A stretch of 64,000 bases of DNA from Solibacillus sp. R5-41 (GCF_002736105.1 NZ_CP024123.1:3650001-3714000); one strand, 5' to 3'. Shown: positions 1-7,695, numbered from the stretch's first letter. A program made the numbers and translations. The notes: generated by a model from the letters alone, not told the origin.

Positions 1-290
1 ATAACCGGACCAATTCCCGCTTGTATTTTCACATCAACACCAATACCAGGTAATGGTGTCACAATATCTTTATATAAAATCGCTGCATCTACATCATATT
101 GTTCAACAGGTAGACGTGTGACATAAGCACATAGCTCAGGTTGCATCGTAATTTCTTCCAATGAATATTTTGCTTTGATTTCACGATATTCTGGCTGTGA
201 ACGACCTGCTTGGCGCATAAACCAAACCGGAGTATGTTCTACTTCCTCCCCGCGAGCAGCACGTAATAACGTATCATTAAATTTAGTCAT
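1..290 (-). CDS. hemE: Uroporphyrinogen decarboxylase, N-terminal part (cut by window edge)
   Basis: About 96 N-terminal codons of HemE, which decarboxylates uroporphyrinogen III to coproporphyrinogen III in haem synthesis. The translation opens [15 protein letters not shown] and carries the family signature [16 protein letters not shown], the substrate-binding Arg region. The ATG at 290 is preceded on the minus strand by an AAGGGG-type ribosome binding site. The C-terminal two thirds lie outside the window. It is divergent from hmoB, the same arrangement as in B. subtilis, so haem synthesis and haem breakdown genes share this intergenic region. Confidence 0.95.
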   Translation of the reverse strand, partial: MTKFNDTLLRAARGEEVEHTPVWFMRQAGRSQPEYREIKAKYSLEEITMQPELCAYVTRLPVEQYDVDAAILYKDIVTPLPGIGVDVKIQAGIGPV

Positions 291-439
291 AAACTCATCC
301 AAACCCCTTCAGATTTATAATTTAATTTTCTTTCTCTATAATGTCAGTGATATCCATTATCGACTATAAACTGTTCGTTTAGTATTGTATAGTTTTCTCA
401 TACAAATGTCATAAAATTGTTCTTTCTAACCCCCTCTTT

Positions 440-468
440 TTGACAAATAGGTTGAACTTCAATATAAA
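440..468 (+). promoter_or_regulatory. SigA-type promoter of hmoB
   Basis: TTGACA at 440-445, a 17-nt spacer and TATAAA at 463-468. Transcription would begin near 475, downstream of the ATG at 468. This rules out that ATG and supports the TTG at 501 as the hmoB start. Confidence 0.7.
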
Positions 469-500
469 TGGAACTATTAGAGCAAAAGGAGGTTGTCATA

Positions 501-1007
501 TTGAATTTTTATATCACATCTGGAACACCTGATTTTATGGAAAAATTAATTGCTAAAAATCACAAAGAATCCCTCATTTTATTACATGGAAATGGGAATT
601 CAGTTGTCCTTCATGAAAGTCCCAAAAAATCTTTTTTTGCCGTCCCACGTAATTTTGAGGTGCTGGATCAAAAAGGGCAATTCGAACAAAAAGGTTATTT
701 TACTTTTTACAATATGCCGATTTTGTCAGATGGTCGACCTGTTTTCGAGAACGCAGTATCGGATGTCATTACGTCGCTGAAAACAGATAGTACGGTCATC
801 GCCTATCGTTTTTTACGTCCAATTAAAGCCGATACGTATTTGCTCATCATCCAGTGGGTAGGTCCTGCGTCATTTGATGTTTGGAAAAATGGCCAAAATT
901 ATAAAGCGAAAATCGCACCTATTTTAGAAGGGAAAGCTTCGGTCATCCAATCCATGTTCGACACGTCATTTTATATGACGACTTACAGCGCTACACCAAA
1001 AGATTAG
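501..1007 (+). CDS. hmoB: Haem-degrading monooxygenase, HmoB/YhgC type
   Basis: A 168-residue protein related to B. subtilis HmoB (166 aa) and to staphylococcal TRAP-like proteins. These have an antibiotic-biosynthesis-monooxygenase (ABM) fold in the C-terminal half that degrades haem and releases iron. Here the ABM half covers about residues 70-165 (YRFLRPIKADTYLLIIQWVG). The TTG at 501 is chosen as start because AAAGGAGG (485-492) sits 8 nt upstream and the promoter -10 overlaps the earlier ATG at 468. The gene stands divergent from hemE, as in B. subtilis. I did not verify the catalytic residues. Family assignment rests on overall resemblance and synteny. Confidence 0.85.
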   Translation: MNFYITSGTPDFMEKLIAKNHKESLILLHGNGNSVVLHESPKKSFFAVPRNFEVLDQKGQFEQKGYFTFYNMPILSDGRPVFENAVSDVITSLKTDSTVIAYRFLRPIKADTYLLIIQWVGPASFDVWKNGQNYKAKIAPILEGKASVIQSMFDTSFYMTTYSATPKD

Positions 1008-1074
1008 CGCTGCGAATGTATGCTTTTTATTATGGATTCTGATAATCTTCTGTAGAAGTAATTTTTCTAATACG

Positions 1075-1260
1075 GATTCTAAAAAAGTGCCTGCATGTTT
1101 TGTCTGGCTAAGCACATGAGCCTCACAGCTTTGTGCAAGGCCAGCCTTTATAAAATGTATCCTAATGGAGCTTTCTGAATTTATTGCGCCGCTACCGTGG
1201 GAAGCAGTGAATTCTTAGGTAGATTCCCCTTACATTGACTTACATTTTTTATTGCAAGGA
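1075..1260 (+). repeat. Mosaic intergenic repeat, module C copy 1
   Basis: Contains the block GGCTAAGCACATGAG, then GTGCAAGGCCAGCC and a tail around AGCTTTCTGAATTTATTG leading to GCGCCGC. The same blocks recur in order at 2493-2770 and, inverted, at 33990-34170. No gene is present. This copy lacks the long palindrome seen in the other two, having only a short junction (CACAGCTTTGTGCAAGG). Confidence 0.75.
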
Positions 1261-1296
1261 CAGATTTTGGTATTGACCCCGAATTTCATATGTATA

Positions 1297-1327
1297 AAAA
1301 GCTACGATTGAGTTTCGTAGCTTTTTT
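1297..1327 (+). terminator. Intrinsic terminator hairpin before the chromate transporter genes
   Basis: Stem AAGCTACGA/TCGTAGCTT with a 5-6 nt loop, flanked by A-run and T-run so it could work on both strands. It isolates the chr genes from upstream transcription. Confidence 0.7.
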
Positions 1328-1387
1328 ATATAAAATTAGTATTTACAGAATATTTAGATATACAAAGTTTTTAAGGAGGGTTGTTAC

Positions 1388-1939
1388 TTGCATATACAGC
1401 TTCAAATATTTATTGCTTTTTTCAGATCTGGAATTTTAGGTTTCGGTGGTGGTCCAACGACGATTCCGCTCGTACATAAGGAAGTCGTAACGAAATTTGA
1501 ATGGATGACGGATGAAGAGTTTTCAGATGTCATTTCTATTGGCAATACATTACCTGGACCAGTTGCTACTAAAATGGCTGGCTATATCGGCTATAGAATT
1601 GGTGGGTGGCTTGGACTCGCTACCGCATTGATTGCAACTGTACTGCCTACTGTTGTTCTCATGATTATTTTGCTCGGCTCGTTAAATCAATTTAACGACT
1701 CCAAATTTGTTAATGGCATGACTAATGGTGTTATTCCGATTGTAGCGGTCATGATGGGTGCTCTCACTTGGGACTTTATGAAAAAAGCAAAAACTTCCCT
1801 CGGCATAAAAATTGCGGGCTTAATTTTTATTGTGAGCTTTGTCGCGATGGTTCCACTGAATATTCACCCAGGAATTGTCATTTCCATTTTACTTATTTTA
1901 GCTTTCGCATTACCTGTTAAAGGAGAAAAAGCATCATGA
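1388..1939 (+). CDS. Chromate transporter, N-terminal half-size subunit (ChrA/CHR family)
   Basis: A 183-aa membrane protein of the short-chain CHR family, equivalent to one half of a full-length ChrA. It carries the diagnostic GFGGGPTTIPL near residues 18-28 and NTLPGPVATKMAGYIGY near residues 52-68, followed by four hydrophobic segments. TTG start with AAGGAGGG 7 nt upstream. Its stop overlaps the ATG of the next gene (ATGA), so the two are translationally coupled. Half-size pairs of this type (YwrA/YwrB in B. subtilis) work as heterodimers that export chromate. The substrate here is inferred from family. Confidence 0.88.
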   Translation: MHIQLQIFIAFFRSGILGFGGGPTTIPLVHKEVVTKFEWMTDEEFSDVISIGNTLPGPVATKMAGYIGYRIGGWLGLATALIATVLPTVVLMIILLGSLNQFNDSKFVNGMTNGVIPIVAVMMGALTWDFMKKAKTSLGIKIAGLIFIVSFVAMVPLNIHPGIVISILLILAFALPVKGEKAS

Positions 1940-2463
1940 CGTATTTCCATTTATTTTTAGCTTTTTTCTTCCCAAATATACTGGGATATGGTGGAGGACC
2001 ATCTGCCATCCCTTTAATTGAGCACGAAGTTGTTACAAAATATGGCTGGATGACAAATTCAGAGTTTAGTGAATTATTAGCACTGGCTAATTCTTTACCT
2101 GGTCCAATAGCAACTAAAATGGCTGGCTATATTGGTTATTCTGTTGCAGGTGTTACAGGTAGTATTATTGCGCTCTTTGCGACGATTGCCCCTTCTCTAA
2201 TTTTAATGCTTGTTTTATTAAATCTATTATATAAATATCGGCATTCTACTCGTGTAAAGCGCCTATCAAGCTTTGTATTACCGGCGATCGCTGTCCTGTT
2301 ATTGACGCTTACGTTTGATTTTTTGAAAACATCATATAATTTAAACAATATCATCCCCACGGTGTTATTAGTTATTGGTAGTTATTTTGCATTAGAGAAA
2401 TATAAAATTCACCCTGCTTTTGTTATTGTTACTGGGCTACTTATTGGTGGGTTTTTTCTTTAA
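1936..2463 (+). CDS. Chromate transporter, C-terminal half-size subunit (ChrA/CHR family)
   Basis: A 175-aa partner of the preceding gene with the same signatures, GYGGGPSAIPL and NSLPGPIATKMAGYIGY, and a similar membrane profile. It overlaps the upstream stop by 4 nt. The two proteins are paralogous to each other, as expected for the two halves of a ChrA pair with opposite membrane topology. No regulator gene (chrS/chrI type) is adjacent. Confidence 0.88.
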   Translation: MTYFHLFLAFFFPNILGYGGGPSAIPLIEHEVVTKYGWMTNSEFSELLALANSLPGPIATKMAGYIGYSVAGVTGSIIALFATIAPSLILMLVLLNLLYKYRHSTRVKRLSSFVLPAIAVLLLTLTFDFLKTSYNLNNIIPTVLLVIGSYFALEKYKIHPAFVIVTGLLIGGFFL

Positions 2464-2492
2464 ATTTGATAAAAGTGAATTCTAATTCTAAT

Positions 2493-2770
2493 AAAGTATG
2501 TCCTTATTAGGCTAGCTAAGCACATGAGCCGCACAGGTTTGTAGCACAAATCTGTACGGCTCATGTGCTCCGTGCAAGGCCAGGCCAACACGATGTTAAT
2601 CACTCAGGCGTTGCTACAAGACGTGGCGGGTTTAGCCTGAATTCCTCTGTATACGCTTAGGCTTCTAGCTTTCTGGATTGATAGCGCCGCTTCCAGTGCA
2701 AGACGGCGTTTTCTTATGGGATTGCACTTTGGACCGTTGTCAATTTACACTTTTATGAAATCCCCCTTCC
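2493..2770 (+). repeat. Mosaic intergenic repeat, module C with nested module A
   Basis: Module C begins around 2496 and includes a near-perfect palindrome at 2519-2569 (arms AGCACATGAGCCG and CGGCTCATGTGCT). After GTGCAAGGCCA the module C continuity is interrupted at about 2580-2655 by a reverse-oriented module A (GGCCAACACGATGTT, ACTCAGGCGTTGC, AGACGTGGCGGGTTTAGCCTGA). Module C then resumes with TAGCTTTCTGGATTGATAGCGCCGC. The rest up to 2960 is AT-rich with no recognisable gene. Confidence 0.75.
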
Positions 2771-2961
2771 TCAACTTATGATGATAATTTCAACGGAGTT
2801 ACAAGGAAAAAACATATGTTAAGGAAGAAAAACTTAAATTTATTTCTATATTTACTAAAATTTTAATGACGATAAATATATAAATGGAACTTATGAATCC
2901 TACATAAAAATGGGAACCCCCTCAAGCTTAGCTGATAACACTTTGTAAGAATGCAAGTTGA

Positions 2962-3126
2962 TTGGATTTAAGGGGCGACGTTGCGGACATCGCAAAAGAA
3001 ATGATGAATTTCACGAAAGCGAGTATTTTAATGCAAGCAAGCCAATATGCGATGCAGTTGCATATGCAGCAAGCCGATTTTATTTTACAGCTACTCAATA
3101 CAGGCATTCGAAAAAAGAGCCATTAG
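2962..3126 (+). pseudogene. Flagellin C-terminal remnant
   Basis: In the frame starting at 2974 the DNA reads GDVADIAKEMMNFTKASI and then continues with QASQYAMQLHMQQADFILQL before a stop at 3124. This matches the C-terminal D0 helix of bacterial flagellins (DMASEMVNLTKMNILSQASQ in Hag) followed by the LQLL ending. An in-frame TGA at 2959 and the absence of an N-terminal region or ribosome binding site show a decayed fragment rather than a gene. The downstream terminator has been split by the IS. The identification is by eye. Confidence 0.55.
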
Positions 3127-3128
3127 CA
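3111..3128. terminator. Left half of a terminator split by the IS
   Basis: AAAAAAGAGCC-A-TTAGCA here pairs with TGCTAA-C-GGCTCT followed by T-rich DNA at 4415-4434 on the other side of the IS. Together they form a bidirectional intrinsic terminator whose loop received the insertion. Confidence 0.65.
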
Positions 3129-3173
3129 TTTTGGCACTGACTACCCTTTTTGAGACAAGAATAAAACACCCTA

Positions 3174-4013
3174 TTATGCAGCCAATTGACGGTATTGAAC
3201 CGGCGATTGGCTGTTTAGTTTCGTTTGAATACGGATATTATTATAATAAGTAATGTATTCTTCGACAATCTGTATCACACGTGCATTCGTTGTGCGATAG
3301 ATATCGTCGAGATAGAACGTTTCAGACTTTAGCGTGGAATGAAACGATTCGATTGGGGAATTATCAGCTGGCGTGCCTTTGCGGGACATGCTCATGGTAA
3401 TTCCTTTTTCTTTGGCTGCTTTTTGATAAGCATAGGATGTATAAACGGAGCCTTGGTCACTATGCAGAATGCATCCTTCTGGTAGCTTAGGCAATTGATA
3501 GAGCGTATCCAACACAAAATCTGTGTCTTGTTTGATACCAGTAGTTTGTGCCACAATTTCGCCATTGTAGACATCGAGAATACTAGAAAGATACATCATC
3601 GATTGACCAAAAGGCAAGTACGTAATATCCGTGACTAGCTTCTCCATGGGCTTAGATGCTGTAAAATTGCGTGCTAATAAATTCGGTGCGACGTATGCTG
3701 GCTGCCCGGTACGCTTCCGTTTCTTCACCTTTACTTTACATTGCCAACCATATTTTTGCATAACACGCTGCACAGTCTTCCTACAAACTCCTGGGTACAG
3801 ATTAGCAACCTTTCGATAACCATATCGAAATTTATTCTGTTTGCACAAGTCGCCAATCTGCTGATCTCGAATCTCCTTTTGTGTGGATTGATCCACATCC
3901 TTTCTCCAACGATAGTATGACGAGCGACCTAAGCCTAAATGACGACAGATTTCACCAATTGGCATAACATCTTTTAATTCTTCAACTAATTGAAGTACTA
4001 CTTTTGGCGCCAC
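3174..4013 (-). CDS. IS3-family transposase OrfB (DDE catalytic subunit)
   Basis: A 279-aa integrase-core protein. An HTH_21-like N-terminus (about residues 20-75) is followed by the rve domain with the DDE acidic residues: D in VTDITYLPFG, D in LHSDQGSVYTS and E in ADNSPIESFHSTLKSE. It is translated as an OrfAB fusion after a -1 shift in orfA. The stop lies 4 bp inside the left terminal repeat. Nothing indicates inactivation. Confidence 0.93.
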   Translation of the reverse strand: MAPKVVLQLVEELKDVMPIGEICRHLGLGRSSYYRWRKDVDQSTQKEIRDQQIGDLCKQNKFRYGYRKVANLYPGVCRKTVQRVMQKYGWQCKVKVKKRKRTGQPAYVAPNLLARNFTASKPMEKLVTDITYLPFGQSMMYLSSILDVYNGEIVAQTTGIKQDTDFVLDTLYQLPKLPEGCILHSDQGSVYTSYAYQKAAKEKGITMSMSRKGTPADNSPIESFHSTLKSETFYLDDIYRTTNARVIQIVEEYITYYNNIRIQTKLNSQSPVQYRQLAA

Positions 4014-4315
4014 TTCCCTTCCAATTCCGCGTACTTTTTTAAAACTTCAATCTGTTGTTTCAACTCCAGATTCTCTGCCTGTAGCTTGGCTGTCTCGCTT
4101 TCAAATTCCGGTCCTTTGCCGAAGGCATATTGTTTACCAACTGGTTGTTTAAGACGGTGCATTTCACCATTTCGATACCAATGCATCCATCGCTTCAACT
4201 GCGTATAGTTTCGAATGTCCAATTCTTCCATTACTTCTTTTACCGGTACGTTAGCCATTCGCATTTCAATTGCCTTCATTTTCACTTCTACTGGATAACT
4301 GACTCTTGTTCCCAT
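3998..4315 (-). CDS. IS3-family transposase OrfA (HTH subunit)
   Basis: A 105-aa protein with an HTH_Tnp/helix-turn-helix N-terminus (YPVEVKMKAIEMRMANVPVK) and a C-terminal leucine-zipper-like coiled coil (AKLQAENLELKQQIEVLKKY). The ATG at 4315 has GGAGGTG 7 nt upstream. A slippery heptamer A-AAA-AAG lies at 4034-4040 in the zero frame. A -1 slip there opens directly into the orfB frame, the standard way IS3 elements make OrfAB. Confidence 0.9.
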   Translation of the reverse strand: MGTRVSYPVEVKMKAIEMRMANVPVKEVMEELDIRNYTQLKRWMHWYRNGEMHRLKQPVGKQYAFGKGPEFESETAKLQAENLELKQQIEVLKKYAELEGKWRQK

Positions 4316-4414
4316 AGAAAAACACCTCCACATTGATTATTTCAGGTTTAAGCCCCCGTTATTCAATGAAAGGTGTTTTTATTTGTCTCATGTTATTAGG
4401 TCAGTGCCTTTTTT

Positions 4415-4434
4415 TGCTAACGGCTCTCTTTTTA
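4415..4434. terminator. Right half of the IS-split terminator
   Basis: TGCTAACGGCTCTC followed by TTTTTATTTT. It complements 3111-3128 across the IS and lies at the ecsB stop, so ecsB may now lack its original terminator. Confidence 0.6.
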
Positions 4435-5610
4435 TTTTGATAATCTAATTGTTAGCTCACTTACTAGCAATATAACAATCGGGATTATAAAAAATTGCGG
4501 TTGCATCATTGCACAAACCGTTACGATGACAGCCTGTTTCACAGCGAGTAATCGAAGCAATTTCGTAACTGCTTGATTTCTTGTTTCCCGCGGGACTGGA
4601 TACAGCATATCCATACGGAATTCCCCTGCCGATAACAATGCATATTTTAATTGCAAAGTCGTGGCAAATGCTAAAGCTCCAGCGACAATCCATGTTACAA
4701 ATGGAATGTTAACAAACATCGCAATAATCGCTGAAATGGCTGTCAAACGAACCCATAAATAAAAGTGGTCATCTGTTCGAATAAATGTACGGAATACAAG
4801 ATAAGCTTGTGTATTTCCCTTTTTATATGGAATCCATTTATACGCAATATCCAGCCAAGCTCTTCGCTTAATAGACCCTTTCAAATGTGGAACTTCTGTA
4901 AAGTAATTTGCAAAGCGATAAAAGCGCAACATTCGATTTTGCTCAAGCTTAATAAAATGCTCATAAGGCACAGGTTGATTTTTCATTTTTTTATGCAATG
5001 TACCAACGTAATATGCGAGCATAATTAAAAACACAATGGCAAAAATGCCATCTGTCAAAACCGTTTGAATTGCTAAAATAGATATAACCGCTCGAACAAT
5101 TCGGTCCATCAAAATAGCTTGTCCGCGGTTCACATAACGATACGCAAATTCACTTCGGACATTTAAAAATTTCAACAAAGCAACGAACAATACCCCTAGC
5201 CAAATTTGCGACATTGTTAATTCAGTAACTTCTTTTAATAATGGAATCGTTACGATATATACAACTGCTGGTGCTAATAATTGTGACCAAAACGTCCAAT
5301 TTTTCGCCCTTTTAAAATACTGTGGCATTTGTGATTCAAGCGGTAATAAATACACTTGATCCGGTTCTTTTAATAATGTTATAGGACGGCTCAGTGCAAG
5401 CATACAGCCAACAAGGATCGCCACTAGCCACTCAGCAGGAAAATCATTTTGCACAACTTTTAGCCATTCGCTATATTGATAGCCCCCTGCGCCAATTATA
5501 AAGACAAAGACAATCGCAATATGCCCCGTAAATACGAAACGCATATACTTCATAACTTCGCCTATATAATGCTCAAACCGCTTCGTCCAAACACTATGCA
5601 TGCTGTTCAT
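4432..5610 (-). CDS. ecsB: ABC transporter permease EcsB
   Basis: A 392-aa multi-spanning membrane protein (about 9-10 hydrophobic segments) of the EcsB family, the permease partner of EcsA. In B. subtilis the Ecs transporter affects secretion, competence, biofilm formation and site-2 protease RasP activity. The exported substrate is not firmly known. The ATG at 5610 follows AAGGAG by 9 nt and overlaps the ecsA 3' end by 17 nt. No ecsC follows. An IS instead lies immediately beyond the stop. Confidence 0.9.
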   Translation of the reverse strand: MNSMHSVWTKRFEHYIGEVMKYMRFVFTGHIAIVFVFIIGAGGYQYSEWLKVVQNDFPAEWLVAILVGCMLALSRPITLLKEPDQVYLLPLESQMPQYFKRAKNWTFWSQLLAPAVVYIVTIPLLKEVTELTMSQIWLGVLFVALLKFLNVRSEFAYRYVNRGQAILMDRIVRAVISILAIQTVLTDGIFAIVFLIMLAYYVGTLHKKMKNQPVPYEHFIKLEQNRMLRFYRFANYFTEVPHLKGSIKRRAWLDIAYKWIPYKKGNTQAYLVFRTFIRTDDHFYLWVRLTAISAIIAMFVNIPFVTWIVAGALAFATTLQLKYALLSAGEFRMDMLYPVPRETRNQAVTKLLRLLAVKQAVIVTVCAMMQPQFFIIPIVILLVSELTIRLSK

Positions 5611-6343
5611 TGTCTTGCTCCTTAGTCATCGCAATATATAAATCATCAAGGGTTGCAGTAGGCATTTGAAATGCTTTACGTAAATCGTCCATCGTACCTT
5701 GTGCACGAACACGTCCCTCATGAAGTAAAATAATGCGGTCACAATGCTTTTCTGCTGTCGATAAAATATGCGTCGACATTAAAATAGCGGCCCCAGCACG
5801 TTTTTTCGCGTCCATTTGATCTAACAACGATTGAATGCCAAGCGGATCAAGTCCGACAAATGGTTCATCAATAATGTACAGACTCGGATTGACTAAAAAC
5901 GCACACATAATCATCACTTTTTGACGCATACCTTTTGAAAAATGCGATGGGAACCAGTTTAATCGTTTTTCCATACGGAACTCTTTCAGCAGTACCTCAG
6001 ATCGTTCGGCTAATGTCTTTTCATCTAAACCGTAAGCCATTGCTGTCAATTCTAGGTGCTCTTTTAATGTTAATTCTTCATACAATACGGGCGTTTCAGG
6101 AATATAAGAAAAACTCGAACGGTATTTATCCATGTTTTCCTTTAGTGTCACACCATTTAAACGAATTTCGCCTGCTCGCGGCAATAATGTACCGATAATA
6201 TGTTTAATCGTCGTACTTTTCCCCGCTCCGTTTAAACCAATTAATCCAACCAATTCCCCTTTGTTCATTTCAAAAGATAAATCTTGAATTACAGGCTTAC
6301 GCGTATATCCACCTGTTACATTTTGTACGTGTAAAATTGTCAC
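5594..6343 (-). CDS. ecsA: ABC transporter ATP-binding protein EcsA
   Basis: A 249-aa ATPase with Walker A GLNGAGKS (about residues 36-43), signature SKGMRQK and Walker B LYIIDEP followed by FVGLD. Of two GTG codons, 6343 is preferred. GAGGAG lies 8 nt upstream of it, whereas the GTG at 6352 overlaps that ribosome binding site. It is the first gene of the ecsAB operon, divergent from hit, as in B. subtilis. Confidence 0.93.
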   Translation of the reverse strand: MTILHVQNVTGGYTRKPVIQDLSFEMNKGELVGLIGLNGAGKSTTIKHIIGTLLPRAGEIRLNGVTLKENMDKYRSSFSYIPETPVLYEELTLKEHLELTAMAYGLDEKTLAERSEVLLKEFRMEKRLNWFPSHFSKGMRQKVMIMCAFLVNPSLYIIDEPFVGLDPLGIQSLLDQMDAKKRAGAAILMSTHILSTAEKHCDRIILLHEGRVRAQGTMDDLRKAFQMPTATLDDLYIAMTKEQDNEQHA

Positions 6344-6448
6344 AGTCGTCACTCCTCTTTATATAATGTAGTTTATCAAAAAAGCCACAAATATTCAGTT
6401 CACATATGGTAAAATAGAGAAAATCTTTCTTAAAAGGAGTCGAGCTCG

Positions 6449-6868
6449 ATGAGTGATTGCCTATTTTGTAAAATTATTAACGGTCAAATACCAAGCTTAA
6501 AAGTATATGAAGATGATCATGTATACGCGTTCATGGACATTATGCCATTAACGAAGGGCCACACATTATTAATTCCTAAAACGCACTGCAAAGATTTATT
6601 TGAAATGCCTGAAGAAGTGGCTCGTAATTTATATGCAGCGGCACCAAAAGTCGCCAATGCTATTAAAGCAGCGTTTAACCCAACTGGCATGAATACTATG
6701 AACAATAATGGTGAATCAGCTGGACAAACCGTATTCCATTACCATCTGCATCTCATTCCACGCTATGATGAAAAAGATGGTTTAAAAGTAGAATGGAATA
6801 GTAGACAAGCTGAATTCCCTACTGAAATTTTAACAGAAATTGCTGGGCAAATTAGAGAAAATTTATAA
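6449..6868 (+). CDS. hit: HIT family nucleotide hydrolase
   Basis: A 139-aa histidine-triad protein. The catalytic motif HYHLHLIP gives H97, H99 and H101, and an N-terminal CLFCKI pair may bind zinc. HIT proteins of this branch hydrolyse adenosine phosphoramidates or dinucleoside polyphosphates in the cytosol. ATG with AAAAGGAG 10 nt upstream. Its position next to ecsA matches B. subtilis hit (yhaE). Confidence 0.93.
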   Translation: MSDCLFCKIINGQIPSLKVYEDDHVYAFMDIMPLTKGHTLLIPKTHCKDLFEMPEEVARNLYAAAPKVANAIKAAFNPTGMNTMNNNGESAGQTVFHYHLHLIPRYDEKDGLKVEWNSRQAEFPTEILTEIAGQIRENL

Positions 6869-6891
6869 ATTCTAGACTTTACTAGTTTCTT

Positions 6892-6925
6892 AATAGGATT
6901 ACAAATATCATCCTATTGCAATTTT
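6892..6925 (+). terminator. Weak hairpin after hit
   Basis: Stem AATAGGAT/ATCCTATT followed by GCAATTTTC. The T-tract is poor, so partial read-through into trpP is possible. Confidence 0.35.
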
Positions 6926-6971
6926 CATAGTTTTTGCGTACAATCATGAATAAGTTTTCGCTAATGGCAAT

Positions 6972-7022
6972 GAGTGCACATTAGGAGAACCAAATTAGCT
7001 TAGAAAAGTTAGAGGAGACGAG
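6972..7022 (+). promoter_or_regulatory. TRAP-binding triplet array over the trpP ribosome binding site
   Basis: Eight (G/T)AG triplets precede the ATG: 6972, 6982, 6985, 6996, 7001, 7010, 7015 and 7020. Several are spaced by exactly 2 nt, the preferred spacing of the tryptophan-activated RNA-binding protein. The last two triplets include the AGAGGAG ribosome binding site. In B. subtilis TRAP blocks trpP (yhaG) translation this way. The array is seen in the DNA; TRAP's presence in this strain is inferred. Confidence 0.65.
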
Positions 7023-7026
7023 ACAG

Positions 7027-7560
7027 ATGAATACAAAAAATTTAGTTTTAATGGCGCTTTTAATTGGAATTGGGACGGCACTATATGTTGTGATCCCAGG
7101 ATTCGTACAAGGCATGAAACCAGATTTCATTTTGACGATGATGTTTATTGGGATTTTACTTTTCCCAACACTTAAGGAAACTTTCTTACTCGGATTAAGT
7201 GCTGGCGTTCTTTCGGGACTATTTACTACTTTCCCTGCTGGGTTCTTACCGAATATTATTGATAAATCCGTAACAGCATTTGTATTTTTAGCAATAGTAT
7301 TAGTGCTTAAAAAGCTGACTACAAATATGGTCGTAACAACGATTTCTGTTGGAATTGGTACATTAATTTCAGGCACAATTTTCTTATCTGTTGCATTATT
7401 TGCAATGGGGACAGATGTAGGTGCGCCTTTCTTAATTTTATTTTCAAGTGTTGTATTACCAGCAGTTGCATTCAACGCTGGGGCGTTTATTGTCATTTAC
7501 CCTATCATCCAAAAATTAGTGAAGCGTTCAAACTTCAAAACTTCTTTATCAAATGCATAA
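7027..7560 (+). CDS. trpP: Tryptophan transporter TrpP
   Basis: A 177-aa membrane protein with about five hydrophobic helices. It resembles B. subtilis TrpP (YhaG) in length, sequence (GFVQGMKPDFILTMMFIGIL, FPAGFLPNIIDK) and position after hit. It imports tryptophan. The leader carries a TRAP-type triplet array over the ribosome binding site. A strong terminator follows, so it is probably monocistronic. Confidence 0.9.
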   Translation: MNTKNLVLMALLIGIGTALYVVIPGFVQGMKPDFILTMMFIGILLFPTLKETFLLGLSAGVLSGLFTTFPAGFLPNIIDKSVTAFVFLAIVLVLKKLTTNMVVTTISVGIGTLISGTIFLSVALFAMGTDVGAPFLILFSSVVLPAVAFNAGAFIVIYPIIQKLVKRSNFKTSLSNA

Positions 7561-7565
7561 TTATT

Positions 7566-7608
7566 GAAGCTACGTAGCTATAAATTAATAGCTACGTAGC
7601 TTCTTTTT
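7566..7608 (+). terminator. Terminator of trpP
   Basis: A 15-bp stem GAAGCTACGTAGCTA/TAGCTACGTAGCTTC, AT loop, then TTTTT. Confidence 0.9.
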
Positions 7609-7695
7609 CATTTGCTCATTTCATGGTTTAATATAAGTAGTTTATGGAAATTAATTAAGGTAAATGTCCAAATTAATAGGAAAGGAAGAATCATA

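Larger units (their letters stand above)
3133..4408 (-). mobile_element. IS3-family insertion sequence (IS150-like), intact
   Basis: A 1276-bp element with imperfect terminal inverted repeats of 37-38 bp at 3133-3170 and 4372-4408. Both begin GGCACTGAC and share TGAGACAA and ACACC blocks. It encodes overlapping orfA and orfB on the minus strand. Flanking T-runs (3129-3132 and 4409-4412) are consistent with a 3-4 bp target duplication but cannot be distinguished from the terminator's own T-tract. All transposition signals appear present: HTH orfA, slippery A6G, DDE orfB and both inverted repeats. Confidence 0.9.

Noticed and set aside
175-369. Open frame on the plus strand over hemE
   Set aside because: Antisense to the clearly coding hemE frame, with no ribosome binding site.
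2519-2569. Palindrome as a terminator
   Set aside because: The stem is long but has no T-run and recurs as part of repeat module C, so a repeat is the better explanation.
2958-3253. Two open frames over the flagellin remnant and IS end
   Set aside because: They are out of the flagellin-like frame, cross the IS inverted repeat and have no family resemblance.
6981-7496. Long minus-strand open frame opposite trpP
   Set aside because: Mirror of the trpP codon pattern (AT-rich membrane protein); trpP has the regulatory leader and family match.
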